Positions 11,336 through 24,060 of a stretch of DNA of 64,000 nucleotides are shown in pieces (the stretch's first letter is position 1; every line of letters starts with the position of its first letter). The notes below the pieces were generated by a model that searched no databases, was not told the DNA's origin, and saw only the letters and a program-made list of their open reading frames with translations. The position numbers and the translations under genes are program-made. The stretch comes from Daucus carota subsp. sativus (taxonomy: Eukaryota > Streptophyta > Magnoliopsida > Apiales > Apiaceae), in NCBI RefSeq assembly GCF_001625215.2, contig NC_030386.2, forward strand, positions 20,430,545 to 20,494,544, written 5' to 3'.

Positions 11336-13122
11336 CTTGGAGTGGGCAATCTTTAAAGACAATCAGCCCCATTGGAGGCATAAAAGCAATCAAGTGCATG
11401 CAATTTACATACGTAGATAGATTGTGGTTAAGTCTTTTTATTAAATACGACGAAGACTAGCAGTTTGCCAATCTGCGCTCTGGCCATGCAAATGTGTTTA
11501 CTTGATGTGGAGTTAAAAGTTGTAGGCTACTAGGCTCTACTAAGAGAGTATTGATGGTGTGATATGAAGTTTTTTACATGGATGGGAAGAGAGAAAGATG
11601 GATAGATAGAAATGATTGAAATTTTCAAGACTCGAACACACAACCTCGAGATTAATTCAGACCTCCGCTTGTACTTTCTACCTCACGCTCTTTATGACGC
11701 GTGGACTTGTAGACTCTGCGTGTAGTTCAGAGCAAGTGAGGGAAAACAATCCTATTTGACTATTTGTGTTATTTTGTTATTGAATAAAACAAGATTATGC
11801 GGAGAATTTTCTCTAATGTTTTTAAATTTTAAATAAATTAATTATCTAGCAACGTTTATTTTCCGGTAATAACAAAGATTTTTACACCCTTCGAAGATCA
11901 TAACAACATTTTATTATTTCTTATCCAACTCCACAATTTCTAGACCCAATTCTCGTTTAAATGGACATTAGGTACGATAAAAAGGTAAATGATTTGTGAC
12001 AAATTTTAGTTAAATAAATGGTAAAATTCTTATTATAGGCAAAAGATAAATGATTTATGTCAAATTTTAATTAAAAAGTTTAAAGTTCCACCAAGATTTT
12101 TAACTTGAATTGACCAACCAGACTCTGATCACGAGGACATGATTTGTGTCAAATTTTAGTTAAAAAATGATAAATTTTTAGTTCAAGCAGAAGATAAATC
12201 ATTTATGTCTAATTTTAGTTAAAAATTTTATAATTCCAACAAAATTTAAAATTCGAACCGACCTACCAGACTTTGATCACAAAAGCATGAAATAAAAGCA
12301 TCAAGACTCGAGATCGATGGAGAGACGGAAATATAGTAGAATCAAAAGCACAAGAGTTTTGACCAGGAGGTGATGGCAGTGAAATTAAGACATTGTTTGG
12401 CAAACGGGCAAAGGTAATGACTTTAAATGATTCTCCGGACAAAAAAGGAATGCCAAAACAGTGCATGTATTGCACGTTTGGGCTTTGCGTATGGCCGCAA
12501 GTTACTTGCATCTATTTCTACCATCTCCTACGTTGCACACTATCAACTAACATAAAGTGCTAGCTTTCTTCTTCTTCTTTTTTTTTTTGCCTCTTTTAAT
12601 TTTTTTATTTAGGGGATATTAGTAAGGAAAATGGTGACAACCGATTTTTAATAATAAATTTTCCACCAATTTTCATAGCACAAAATTAAAAATATTGTTA
12701 GAATATATAAAATACGGATAAACGACGTGACCATCACATAAAATTCAGAAAATAAAAAAATAATAAAAATCAATCGATTGTAAGGAACCCAACACTGTTA
12801 AAAATGTGCATACATATGGCAGAGTTTAAAACCCGCAGCCCGTAATATGAAAACGAGTTCCAAATTTCTGGTGTTGGGCCGTGGACTAAAGGAAATAATA
12901 TTATGTTAAGCCCATTAGTTGGCATGATATCAAACACGATTAGGCCCATATACAACCCCAATAAAATTTCATACCATTATCTTGATATATCAACCGTATA
13001 GAATTAACCGGAGCTTATAAAAAAAAATACATTAAAAGATTTGGCAAAACGTAAAGTATTGAAACAAAGCTGGCCTCATCGAATTGGAGCACTTCGCTTA
13101 TTATGCGTTTGATAAAATTTGA
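11336..13122. other. Intergenic between MIR164 promoter and SWEET
   Basis: Contains the 150-bp tandem repeat listed separately. The remainder is AT-rich. Minus-strand frames at 12263-12511 and 12770-12961 have no recognisable domain. Upstream control sites of MIR164 would be expected in the part near 11.3-12 kb but none can be named from sequence alone. Confidence 0.5.
11991..12290. repeat. Diverged 150-bp tandem duplication
   Basis: Units at 11991-12140 and 12141-12290 both begin GATTTGTG(A/T)CAAATTTTAG and end with a CCAGACT(C/T)TGATCAC phrase. They differ at many positions, so the duplication is old. Confidence 0.75.
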
Positions 13123-14713
13123 TCAAGAATCTTGTGAGCTCCTCCCACTCTCCAGATCAAATCCATTCTGCAAACTTGAGCGTGAAACAGAGCGCGACGC
13201 ATTGCGTGACAAAGAAATACCACTCTGCGCCTTTTTGAAGCTGAACATTCTGGAAAGTGAAGGATTTCGCATGTTTGATCCTGTTGGGGGAGCCTCAACT
13301 TTCTGTTCTGCAGCTGCATTTGTTTCTTCTGTGGTTTGCGCGATAACAACGCCTTTTGGGAACTCCTCGGTTTCCTCTGTGGCTTGCATGAGAACACCAC
13401 CTTTCTGCATTTCTTCGGAGTAGTCCTCGGGCACGGATGGTGATGAGTTTCTGTATACGAAGTATACGAGAAGCTGGATGGTGCCCAACAGAATTCCAAC
13501 TGCATTTGGCACCTGAATTTGGATAGAATATCAATTATCAGAACCTTTGTTGTATAAAAAAATTGCTTTTAGATTTATCAAACAGTTTTTCACTTGTTTT
13601 CCAGCAAAATACTGTTGTTGATGTCTTGAACACAGTAATACCTAACAGTACTTTAGTCATGACAAGATTTTTTTTGAAATGCAGCAATGTTATGATCACT
13701 TACTAAGATGAAGAAATCACTGAGTAGCAGTGCAAACACCATCCAAATCACCCCATTTAGCCAGAGAGTAAATATTAGGAAAACAGGCATGTATTCGGCT
13801 GTCTTTGTTTGTATTACCGTTCTCTGCACAAAAAAAAATTTAAAAAATTATATCATCCTGATAAGCTCATAAACTAACACTCTCGGGTTTAGGAGAACTG
13901 ATAACTTAACAGGGACACGAATGTGGCTTACCACGACTGTCAGAGGTGATGCATACATTATTACAGTGAATGATGCACATAATATACCAACAAAGGTACG
14001 CCTTGATTCTTCATGGAATGCAGCCATCGTAACAGCAATCACAACTCCGAAAAATAGTATGTCAACTAAAATAAAGCCTGAGTACTTCACCTGTACATCA
14101 ACATGCTGAATTATTAGATATTGAAATAGTTTGGAGGATAAAAAATGTAGTGAATTACTCGAAAATCATGAGGCAAAGGGACTTATAATCACCTTCTTAT
14201 CTTTAGGATAGTAGAGAAGTAACAGAGCAAGATAAATGACTTGCGAGAATACACCTATGGCATTCACAGTGACAACTAGCACACCATCATCTGGGTCAAG
14301 AATACCGTACAATGTCCACAGACAGCAACTCAACAGAGATGTCACGTAGGGAGATCCATCGTAGTGCTCAGCCGATTTCTTCTTCACAATCTCCGTAAAC
14401 TGCCCTCTGTAATATCCATTTGTATAGTACATGTTAAAAATTTTCATCAAGGTAAAATGTTACATTATATGGGAAAAAAATGAAGATTCTGCCTAGAAGG
14501 CATGATTTTAGTTTATCAGAAGTTTGTCGAAACCATTAGGCCAAAATGTAGCTACTTACACTGGAGCCACATAACTTATTACTGATATCACATTTCCTGA
14601 AAATAAAAAAAATGATATGTTCAGAAACTGATCATCTACAAGATAAATTCAACGAAGAAAAGAAACATATTTATTGGACCTATGATGCCGACTATGAAAT
14701 CAATGGCCACCAT
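13123..14713 (-). CDS. SWEET sugar transporter, clade IV-like, with extended C-terminal tail
   Basis: Bidirectional sugar facilitator with seven membrane helices in two triple-helix bundles. Six exons join in phase: 14680-14713, 14560-14596, 14193-14406, 13932-14090, 13704-13823, 13123-13512, giving 317 residues. Recognisable parts: MVAIDFIVGIIGNVIS (helix 1) with the conserved Pro in A-P-V, SLLSCCLWTLYG, TVNAIGV, M-Y-A-S-P-L-T-V-V at the start of the second bundle, AEYMPVFL, WLNGVIW and VPNAVGILLGTIQLL-VYFVYRN. The YRN ending and overall pattern resemble the SWEET16/17 group, whose Arabidopsis members sit in the tonoplast and carry fructose or glucose. The cytosolic tail after YRN is about 107 residues, Ser/Glu-rich (SLSRNASRSVSRSS, RSSQDS), much longer than usual and a likely phosphorylation region. 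Its clade is inferred, not proven. Confidence 0.93.
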
Positions 14714-15063
14714 TTCTCCGGAGTCTTAAATTGCAGATAGGAATAGCTCTGTAATGAAGAAGATAGGAGGCAGGAATGAGGCAATGGATGAGAATGCTAA
14801 AACAAGGTTGTGATAGTTTTATAGGTTGTCCAAAGAGTACCTGTAATTGGATTATTTGTTGGCCAAATTTTGATTCCAGCAAGTTCAAACTTTAATGTTC
14901 TTTTTATTGTTATATTATGTGCATGTTCTTTGTTTGGTTCTTCTCTTTTGTTTGTACTATGAATGGCTGCATTGCAGCATTTATGAAACAGACTTCAGTA
15001 TAAAAGACTATATATTTACCTTCATTTAAATTATGAGGTTACTCTAATTTTTGCCATTTGAGA
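14714..15063. other. SWEET upstream region
   Basis: Promoter side of the minus-strand SWEET gene. AT-rich; no TATA box can be assigned with confidence. Confidence 0.5.
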
Positions 15064-17190
15064 AGTCCTATATTTGTTAAGGTATTTTTAGTGTTGACAT
15101 CTAGTTGCAATACAAATGAAAGTATCTGATGCTTTAAAATATGTGGACGTATGGTTGCACATAGTACAGAAGCTGCAGACACTAATGTAGTTCCTGAATC
15201 ATTTAAATCCAGGCATCATGAAAATACAGCTCTCAGCTCATTTGTCTCCATTATCGAACTTGCTATTTTGTTTTCGTTTCGAGATTTCAAATCTCGTCAA
15301 AAAGTTGAATGTGTGAGCGTGGGTATTTATTATTGATATAAACAAATGTTACATATAAAATTAGAAAAGTCGAGCTCAGAATATGAGAATAATTAAATCT
15401 AATTCCACAAATGCGAGACCTTATTTGGTAAAATTAAATTACTTTGCTCATCAAAGACGATGTGTTTTGATGTAAATCTAATTCGCTGTTTTGGATTTAC
15501 TTGTTAGGCAGATCAAAATTCAGTGTCCTGCAGTTCTCATAAAACAGTCTACTAGTCCAAAGTGTTGTGTCTTTTGCAATGAGGATGATGGTTGGCTAAT
15601 ATCCTGATTTATTAAAAATTCCCCTACTAATTCTTAATTCATCAACTACACTCCGATTTAACTAAAATTCACAGTTTATTAAAAAAATCTCCGATAAGTC
15701 CTGAAAATCCCTGATTAATCCTTAATTTATTGATCAAATTCTGATTTGACTAAAAAAATCACAATTTATTATAAAACGATAAATCCTAAATCGACAGGCG
15801 GCTTTGAATCACGATTAATCAATTTCTACCACCATGATGGAAGGTGAAAAACTTCAAAAATGAATCAACTTGTTTTACTATGAAATCATATAACTTAGTC
15901 AAAAGTTGCAATTAAGAAAAATTGCAAAAAATAATAAGCTTTATTCCAGTCAACAGTTGATTGAAGTCGACAATGAGAAAGTACTGGTAATCATCAAAGA
16001 CTCAAAGTTGAAACATACCACGGAGTATAACTTTTGCCTGTACAAAATTTCTGTCCTTTCTACTTATAAGATAATAAAATACAAGTGACATTAAGGTCTG
16101 CGATGAACCAATTCTTAAATACATTGAAGGCGTAACATTTCATATCCCTACAGAATGCAAAGGGCTCAAACATGAACTCCTGTCCTGTTTGAATAAAATC
16201 AAAATCAAAGTCTCAACTCAGACACATTTTACAGCTTAAGCTCAAATCATTTACTGTATTTTTCCTCACTGGCGTCCGAGATGCTCTCATACACTATAAC
16301 ACAAACACAGGAAAGAGAGGTTCAAAAGCTGATCCTTCTAAATACCAGAATACATATCCAGTCTATGCTTTCTGCTCAAAGTGAAAGCTCCATTTAAGAT
16401 TACAACATACGTCTGTCTTTTACACATACACAAAAAGTATCTTTTATGAGGCAAAATTAATTTAGTTGCCGCAGTAATAGTTGTTGATAAAGTAGAGTTC
16501 ATGCCCAGTCAATTGCAACTCGAATTCAAAAATTTGAGCAATTGATTTCGATTGTTCTCTGCCACCTTGTCCTCCTTTAACTTGTCACGCGTTAACAATA
16601 TCTACCCAATATATTGTAAAAAGTCAGCTTAGTTGATCATAAAATAATCTTGTGAGCAAAAAGCTCCAGGTAAATAGTGATCTAGCAGTTACCTTTTTGC
16701 CAGAGACAGCACTTCGACGGACACTGTCATCTTTGTCACGCCCGAGAAACTGCAAAATAATTAGACCAAAGTTACAAAACATATTAGGTTAAAAAAACAG
16801 AAATTTTTAAGAATCCAATGAAACAGTCACCTTAGAGAGCTGAACAGGTCCACTGCTACTTGCATCCGGCTTGTTCTATAGATTGCTCATATTGACAGGA
16901 TAAAACCAGAGCAAGAAACACATTCCGGGAAACCCAAATCAAGCACCCAGTCATCATGTTACAGACGGCAGCTCCAATTTCGAAGCCATTCCATAAGGAA
17001 GAAAAACTTAGCACTTTGCATTGTATAGTATATGAAATATGCTTTTCAAGCAAAAAAACTACCACAAACATGCAATTCACTGACAACCATTTAAAAGAAA
17101 GCAGCTAACTTGAACATTTATGATAATCGAGGAATATTACAAGCTCGGCGGGCCCAATATCCTTTGTGTCAGTTCACATCCAGAATCTAT
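15064..17190. repeat. Segmental duplication, left copy (A)
   Basis: Matches 22759-24060 in the same orientation. The shared parts are about 15064-15285 (AGTCCTATATTTGTTAAGG...) and about 16170-17185 (CATGAACTCCTGTC... to GCCCAATATCCTTTGTGTCAG). About 0.88 kb (15290-16165) exists only in this copy, so it is either an insertion here or a deletion in the other copy. The remaining sequence is very similar, with scattered substitutions and small indels. The copy ends abruptly within what is an intron in the right copy. Confidence 0.88.
16509..16875 (-). pseudogene. Duplicated last three exons of the RS/K-rich protein gene
   Basis: Exon equivalents are at 16831-16875, 16693-16749 and 16509-16601, the same lengths as exons 4-6 of the gene at 23334-25703. 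All keep splice sites and frame. They encode NKPDASSSGPVQLSK, FLGRDKDDSVRRSAVSGKK and ILLTRDKLKEDKVAEN...FLNSSCN-stop. Differences from the intact gene include L-K to T-R early in the last exon and YD to CN at the C-terminus. The first three exons and a promoter are absent, so it is a gene fragment unless it is transcribed from elsewhere. Confidence 0.85.
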
Positions 17191-17782
17191 TTATAACATT
17201 TGATAATCCCATGGATTATCTGAATCATCAAGATTATTGGGCCAACTACCTGAGATGGTTGATGACACATGCTTGTCGGTTTTTGTCTAGTACATAAGAT
17301 GAACAGAGTGAAGAGCAGGAAAGTTAAATACGTAGCAACCAGGAAGATTTCTTTTTCTTTCTTTTTTTAAACAGGTAAATGAATTATTATTGAAAAACAG
17401 AAATCTCAGACAAACCAATAATCACATGCCACGACAAAGGCTCAATCACTACCTCAAACTTCACTACCTCCAAAAATGTTTTTTACTAGTTTTATTCAGG
17501 TACATGCTAGTCAACAAAAGAGGAGAAGTCCCCTCTCTTTCTTAGGCTTGTCGACAAGGATTATTAAATTTGTTTAAAGATCCAAATGATGGCAACACAC
17601 TTCACCTTTGTGGTGAATTCCCATACAGAACATTCAGAAAATACATTTGTAAAAGAAACAACCCCCGAGGGCCTTTGGGCCTCCGCGCATACCAAAAGCA
17701 AGCATGTCTCTATGCAATCTTCAGCTCCCTGCTTGTGAGATGGTATGATCTTACACTAAATGAAACTGGCAAAGAAAGTCAA
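17191..17782. other. 3' flank of ASADH
   Basis: Lies between duplication copy A and the ASADH stop codon. It probably includes the ASADH 3' UTR. The plus-strand frame 17570-17788 is not gene-like. Confidence 0.5.
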
Positions 17783-20700
17783 CTATAAAAGCAACTCGGC
17801 AATCTGGACAGCGTTTAGAGCTGCTCCTTTGCGTATTTGATCACCGCAAACAAAAATGTCCAACCTGTTTTCATGTACCGTTTTAGTTTCATGTTTCACT
17901 AAACACTACAAAAGCAGACAGGTTAATATGTTCATTATTCAATTTACCCATAGTTGCCTTCCTGAGAGACATCCCTGCGTATTCGGCCAACTGCTACAGC
18001 ATCCTTGTTTGAAACTTCTAATGGTGTAGGAAAGTTATTGGATGCTCGGTCATCAATAATTACAACTCCAGGAGCATTCTTCAGAATCTCTCTTGCTGTA
18101 TCCTGGAAAATAAAAAGCGCTAATATGTTTTTTTAGTACTTCTCACGCAAGTTATTTTAAAACTCAAACCTACATTGCTAAAATGGAGGAGCAATATACA
18201 AGCAATTGATTTTCTACAACTTTTACATGTGAGTGGGATAATAATTTCAATCAGGAAAAGATCAGCTCAACTTGTAATACATGTAATCAACAGTACATGC
18301 TACTCCTCTTTAAGGCAAAGAAAGTATCAACTAATTGGAGGAATCCATGGTTAGTAACATACTAACATTATGTTTCCAACAAAAGAGGAAAAAAGAAGAA
18401 ATAATTTCAACTAAAGCCACCATTCGATACATGGTTGGTTACGCTCCAGAAAGAACTCTAAAAAAGAACAACAAAGAACACTATTATAATACTTCATTAT
18501 AGAAAATGATTTCGTAAGATTGTAATTATATAGTTAAATACCAATTATATATGTGTGTGTGTGTGTGTGTGTAAAATGGGAGGGTTCCAGTAAAACTTTT
18601 TAAGTTACAAACTTATATATTTTTTTTTGTATACTTCTCCTACGTGTTAATTATTAGTCATATAAAGTATCCATGTTAAAATTAATTGAAAAAACCTCAC
18701 CATCTCATTAGAAACCCATAAATAAACTTTGCGTACACATATATAACTTGAGTTCAACATTTTTAAACATATTTTGTTGAACATCAGTTAGCTTGTGTCG
18801 AAAAAGTACATAAACTAACTTTCTAATGATTGAACTAAGGTAAATGTATTATATAACCAATATTTTATGTTTCTATATCCTAGTTGGGTATTGGTGAACC
18901 CCAAAAGAATAGTGTAAACGCCTCTATAAATTTATTCCACACAATGATAACTAGTGTTCAACACATGATGCTGAACCCTAGTTATAAATGTGTTGAATGA
19001 AAATTTTATTTATGCGTTATTTTAAGAATGGCAATGTTTTTTCAATCAATTTCAACATGGATACTTTATATAACTAAGGATTAAGACGTAGGAAACAATA
19101 AAAAAATTTAAAAAAAGTTTGTAACTTGGAAAAGTTTTTATTTGATCCCATTCCTATATATGTGTTTGTGTGTGTGTGTGTACATAAAATCAGATGGTTG
19201 CTTCAACTGCAATGTAATAATAGCTAAAAGTTACAGAAATATTAAAAACCCAAACTAATTCAAGAAGAACAGAGGTTGGTTGACAAAAATCCCAGGTTAT
19301 CATTAATGCTGTTCTTAATATTGTAATGCCCTTTTTTTGTGGCGCTAATAAAATATAACCTCTAGGAGTCTTGGTAACTATAATCAGAAATCCATATTAC
19401 AAAAGAAAATAAAACTGTAATTTTCAACAAATACTGTACATAGATATTTTAAACCCATATAGAAGATGAGAAAAACAGATCATTACAAGATTACCTCATC
19501 CAGGGGATTCTCGAATTGAAGGTTTATACTTTCAGCATGTGCACGCATAACAGGGACACGTATACATGTGGCTGTCACTTTAATATCCGTGTCATTCTGC
19601 ATCCTCAAAAAAAATGAAGAGAGAGGATTGTTATTCAAGAGTCTTCTTACCAATATCAACTAAAGAACCCAACAAATAGTAAGAACTATCTCCTATTGGA
19701 TGTTAATGTTTACCCAAATCTTCCTGGTTTCTTTTACCAACTTCATTTCCTCCTCATTATAACCATTTGAAAGAACAGGTGCATTGTGGGAGAACAAATT
19801 AAAAGCATACTGCATGTTCAAAAGATATGAAAGAAGTTAAGCATGCAAAAAGCCACACCACCAGTCATCACAAATTTATTTCAACTCTACATTTAAGGAG
19901 ATAATTAGATAACAGTCAGACCTGTCGCTTAAAGATGTTACAAGTTGGTTGTTTTCCTTCAAGGACCTATAATCAGCAAATGAAGGAATATAATTATTTA
20001 AAATGCCAAAGATTCAGCATAACAAGATATACAATACTGGATGGATCCAACATGAAATTCCAAAACACAAGATTTGGTTTTAAAGAAAACCTCACGAGTC
20101 TGCTGCACAAGTTCGTCCATTGCTGCCGCACCAGCACCACTAGCTGCCTGGTACGTGCTAACAACCATACGTAATACCTGCAACATTTTTACGTCATGAG
20201 CAGTAGTCATGTAAATCTACTAGCTGGTAATTTGAATGCATTCTAAATGAACATGGTTATAAAATTAACAGAGGAAATACAAGAAAGATAATTCGATTCT
20301 TTCTTCAGCATTTATGAACATCACAGTTACTTTATTTCTTCTGTGTGTAGTGTCTGGCCTCCTAGGATTTCGATTGAATCTGTTCTCTTAAACACCTCAT
20401 ATATTATTTTCGCATTGTTATAATTAAGATGCAAGTGCTCCCTCTTTTTAAAAGCTGAAGTTGACAAAATGTACAAATGTAGGTCTTCAGGCACTCGGGT
20501 ATGAGTTCAATAACCTATCTGATGACTGAATCAACCCATTCATCATAATTTATACTCCAAATCCCTATCCCTTTCCTATCTAAAACATCGAGAATTAAAA
20601 AACTGTCAATCCCTTTATCTTTTTAGTTATTAGAACACCTCATTCGCTATACATAAACATCAACTAACACATTTTTACAGATAAATTCATCATCAAATTA

Positions 20701-21340
20701 ATAGTAACATCCTTAAAACACTGTAATCTGCACACAATGTAATATCATTACATAACAACTTATTCACCTTAGCTCTTTTATGAAGAGGCGTAACAGCCAT
20801 CAAGCAAATGATAGTCGAACAATTCGGGTTCGCGATAATCGCACCCTTCCCCAACTTAATATCCCTCATTGCATCCGGATTAACTTCCGGAATCACCAAA
20901 GGCACATTCTCATCCATCCGAAAAGCCGAGCTATTATCCACCACAACGGTCCCACATTTCGCGGCAATTGGCCCCAATTTCTTACTAATACCTCCACCGG
21001 CACTGAACAGCGCTATGTCGACGCCGGAGAAGGAGTCCTCGGTGAGCTCTTCTACGACGTATTCGACGCCCTCGAAGGTTAATTTCTTGCCGGCGGAGCG
21101 CTTGGAGGCGAGCAGTTTTATGGAGGAGTAGGGGAAGTTGCGGTCGGAGAGGACGGAGAGGAATTCTTGGCCAACGGCGCCGGTGACGCCGACGACGGCG
21201 ACGGAGGGGGCGTCTTTTTGGAGGGACATATTGACGGTGAACGGCGAAACTCTCAGATTCGGCTGAGTACGGGAAGGAGAGAGTTTGACGGCGGCGCCGC
21301 CGTGGAAGAGTTGAGTTCCGGTGAAGCTAACGGAGTTCAT
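17783..21340 (-). CDS. ASD: Aspartate-semialdehyde dehydrogenase, chloroplastic
   Basis: Reduces aspartyl-phosphate to aspartate semialdehyde with NADPH, the branch reaction to Lys, Thr, Met and Ile in plastids. Seven exons join in phase: 20768-21340, 20091-20177, 19922-19966, 19714-19809, 19495-19596, 17948-18102, 17783-17864, giving 379 residues, the usual plant length. The first ~40 residues are Ser/Thr-rich and basic and look like a transit peptide. G-V-T-G-A-V-G-Q-E is the NADP-binding loop. ANPNCSTI holds the catalytic Cys, and [10 protein letters not shown] holds the acid/base His region. The C-terminus [21 protein letters not shown] is family-typical. The 1.4-kb fifth intron holds a MITE. 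The gene is bracketed by the direct repeats at 15064-17190 and 22759-24060. Confidence 0.97.
18578..19154. mobile_element. Microsatellite-associated MITE, copy 1 (in ASADH intron 5)
   Basis: Begins GGGAGGGTTCCAGTAAAACTT and ends AAGTTTTTATTTGATCCCATTCC. It lies between a (TG)n run at 18549-18572 and another TG-rich run at 19155-19180. The ends carry inverted repeats of roughly 130 bp, including GTTACAAACTT and AAGTATCCATGTT with their inverses. The same family occurs twice at 31777-32751. No coding capacity. Confidence 0.8.
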
Positions 21341-22758
21341 TTTGGGGATTTAGTGGGCGGTGAGGTTTTTGATTTGGAGAGAAATGTGTAGTATATATGT
21401 ACGAGAGTAAAACGTGCGAAAGGTTTTTTTTATGAAAAATTGTGAAGTTGATTCTTTTAGAAATCCACACAATTATTTTCTCATGATATTGTTATTTTGT
21501 TTTGTTCGAGTATTTTGTACACTTGATTTCATATTTATTAGATTTTCAGTTGATAAAAGTTGTAAAATAAATATTATAATTTAAATATCTAGAAAAATAT
21601 ATAAAATAAACTTTTTAAATAATGTTAAACTAAGATTATGTGAGTGAAATATTTAGACTTTTTAGCTAAATTTTGATATGAATATATTACTAATTTGATT
21701 AATAGTTTGAATGAATTTTTAATGTCTTATGTTTTCTAATTTGAATAAAAAATTTAACACTATATTCCTTCAAACATAAGCTTTTTTAAAATCATATGTA
21801 TTTCTTATCCAAATTCCGTATTTTTTATTCAAATTTTAAAGTTTGTAATATTTGTTCTTCATGATATTGTGACCCAAATATTGTATACCTTCTCGTAACA
21901 ATTTTACTTTTCTAATATATTCTCGTTCGTCTATTTTCCTCAACTAAACAAATTCATTGTTACCTAAAAAAATATTGAGAGTTCTTAATCTATCTTAAAA
22001 ACATATGACGAAAAGATGGATCAAATTTTGATCTTCATATGATTTATGAACTTTTCTTAAGAATCATTCTCTCAATATAAAACTTTTCGTAAGAATCCTC
22101 TTTTAATACAAACCAATTTTAATACAAACCAAACATACCGAAGGAGAAGCTACCATCTCAATGTCATAAATTAAAATGCATAGAACAACATAATTTTGTT
22201 ACAAGGTCTATGTTATGCATCAACCAAGTGAATTGAGTTATAAAATCAGCATGCAGGAGTCTTATTGATTAATCTGCCCGACTTGATCATCCTCTACTGG
22301 GGATACAACATCTTAAGAATGAGGTATTTATGATACTTCTTAGGAAATGGCAAAATTGTGATCAACATATGTTTAATAGAGATGCTGTTAAATAAACAGA
22401 CTGTGCCACACCTGGAAAACTTGCTTAAGAATGACGTGTCGTAAACGATCAACTTTATACATGAACAAGAGAGGGAAGGTCATGATTTCCTATAATGAAG
22501 CTTCCAAACAATTTAATAAGTGTTGTGGTCCTTGCCGCAACTACCAATGTAGAATCAGAGATTAACTTGGTAGTAGTTGTCACAACTAACCTATTGCAAA
22601 CTGACAATTTGACATGATTTTGTCATGAACATGATGCAAGAACCATGGATATTAATACCCAAGGATACTGAAGTAGTCATTAACTCAGTATCACTTAAAG
22701 TTGACAGAAGAAAATTACAATACAACTACTAAACTGAAGATATGATGAAAGAAGAATG
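21341..22758. other. ASADH upstream region, no other gene
   Basis: The 5' flank of ASADH has a weak minus-strand TATATATAC motif near 21392-21400. The rest to 22758 is AT-rich without supported coding sequence or bounded elements. Confidence 0.5.
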
Positions 22759-24060
22759 AAAGTCCTATATTTGTTAAGGTATTTTTAGTGTTATCTAGTG
22801 GCAGTACAAATGAAAGTATCTGATGCTTTAAAATATGTCAGACGTATGGTTGCACATAGTACAGAAGCTGCAGATACTAATGTAGTTCCTGAATCATTTA
22901 AATCCAGGCATCATAAAAATACAGCTCTCAGCTCATTTGTCTCCATTATCTAACTTGCCCTTCTGTCGGGAGATTGAGGATTCAAATCTCATCAAAACAT
23001 GAACTCCTGTTGAAATAAAATCAAAATCTCAACTCAGACACATTTTACAGCTTAAGCGCAAATCATTTACTGTATTTTCCATTAGACCAAAAGGTACTCG
23101 TGTCCGAGATGCTCTCATACACTATAACACAAACACAGGTAGAGAGGTTCAAAAGCTGATCCTTCGATACCAGACTACATATCCGGTCTATGCTTTCTGC
23201 TCAAACTGAAAGCTCCATTTAAGATTACAACATACGTCTGTAATTTGCACACACACAAAAAGTATCTTTTACGAGGCAAAATTAATTTAGTTGTCGCAGT
23301 AATAGTGGTTGATAGAGTAGAGATCATGCCCGTTCAATCATAACTCGAATTCAAAAATTTGAGCAGTTGATTTCGATTGTTCTCTGCCACCTTGTCCTCC
23401 TTTGACTTGTCAAGCTTCAACAATATCTACCCAATATATTGTAAAAAGTCAGCACAGTTGATCATAAATTAATCTTGTGAGCAAAAAGCTCCAAGTAAAT
23501 AGTGATCAAGCAGTTACCTTTTTGCCAGAGACAGCACTACGACGGACACTGTCATCTTTGTCACGCCCAAGAAACTGCAAAACATTGGACCAAAGTTAAC
23601 GGAACATTATGGATAAAAAACAGGAATCTTTAAGAATCCAATGAAATAGTCACCTTAGAGAGCTGAACAGGGCCACTGCTACTTGCATCCTGCTTGTTCT
23701 ATAGATTGCTCACATTGGCAGGATAAAACCAGAGCAAGAAACACATCCCGGGAAACCCAAATCAAGCACCCAGACATCATGTTACAGACGGCAGCTCCAA
23801 TTTCGAAGCCATTCCATAAAAAGGAAGAAAAACTATAAGCACTTTGCATTGTATATGAAGTATGCTTTCCAAGCAAACAAAACTACACTTTGCATGGTAT
23901 ATGAAGTATGCTTTCCAAGCAAAAAAAAACTACCACAAACATGCAATTCGCTGACAACCATTTAAAGGAGAACAGCTAACTTGAGCATTTATAATAATCG
24001 AGGAATATTAGAAGCTCGGCGGGCCCAATATCCTTTGTGTCAGTTTACATCCAAAATATA
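22759..24060. repeat. Segmental duplication, right copy (B)
   Basis: Direct copy of 15064-17190. It contains exons 4-6, the 3' UTR and the downstream flank of the intact RS/K-rich gene, so it is the likely source copy. Near 23840-23930 a short phrase (CTTTGCAT...GTATATGAAGTATGCTTTCC) is itself repeated in tandem. Confidence 0.88.

Noticed and set aside
11630-11710. Possible tRNA-like or SINE B box on the minus strand (GTGTGTTCGAGTC)
   Set aside because: No matching A box, cloverleaf or target duplication.
16856-17086. 76-residue frame (-) and its near copy at 23679-23876
   Set aside because: They are intron sequence of the RS/K-rich gene and its duplicate that happens to be open; similarity is due to the segmental duplication.
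20780-21391. Plus-strand frames opposite ASADH exon 1
   Set aside because: Shadows of a coding exon with strong codon structure on the minus strand.
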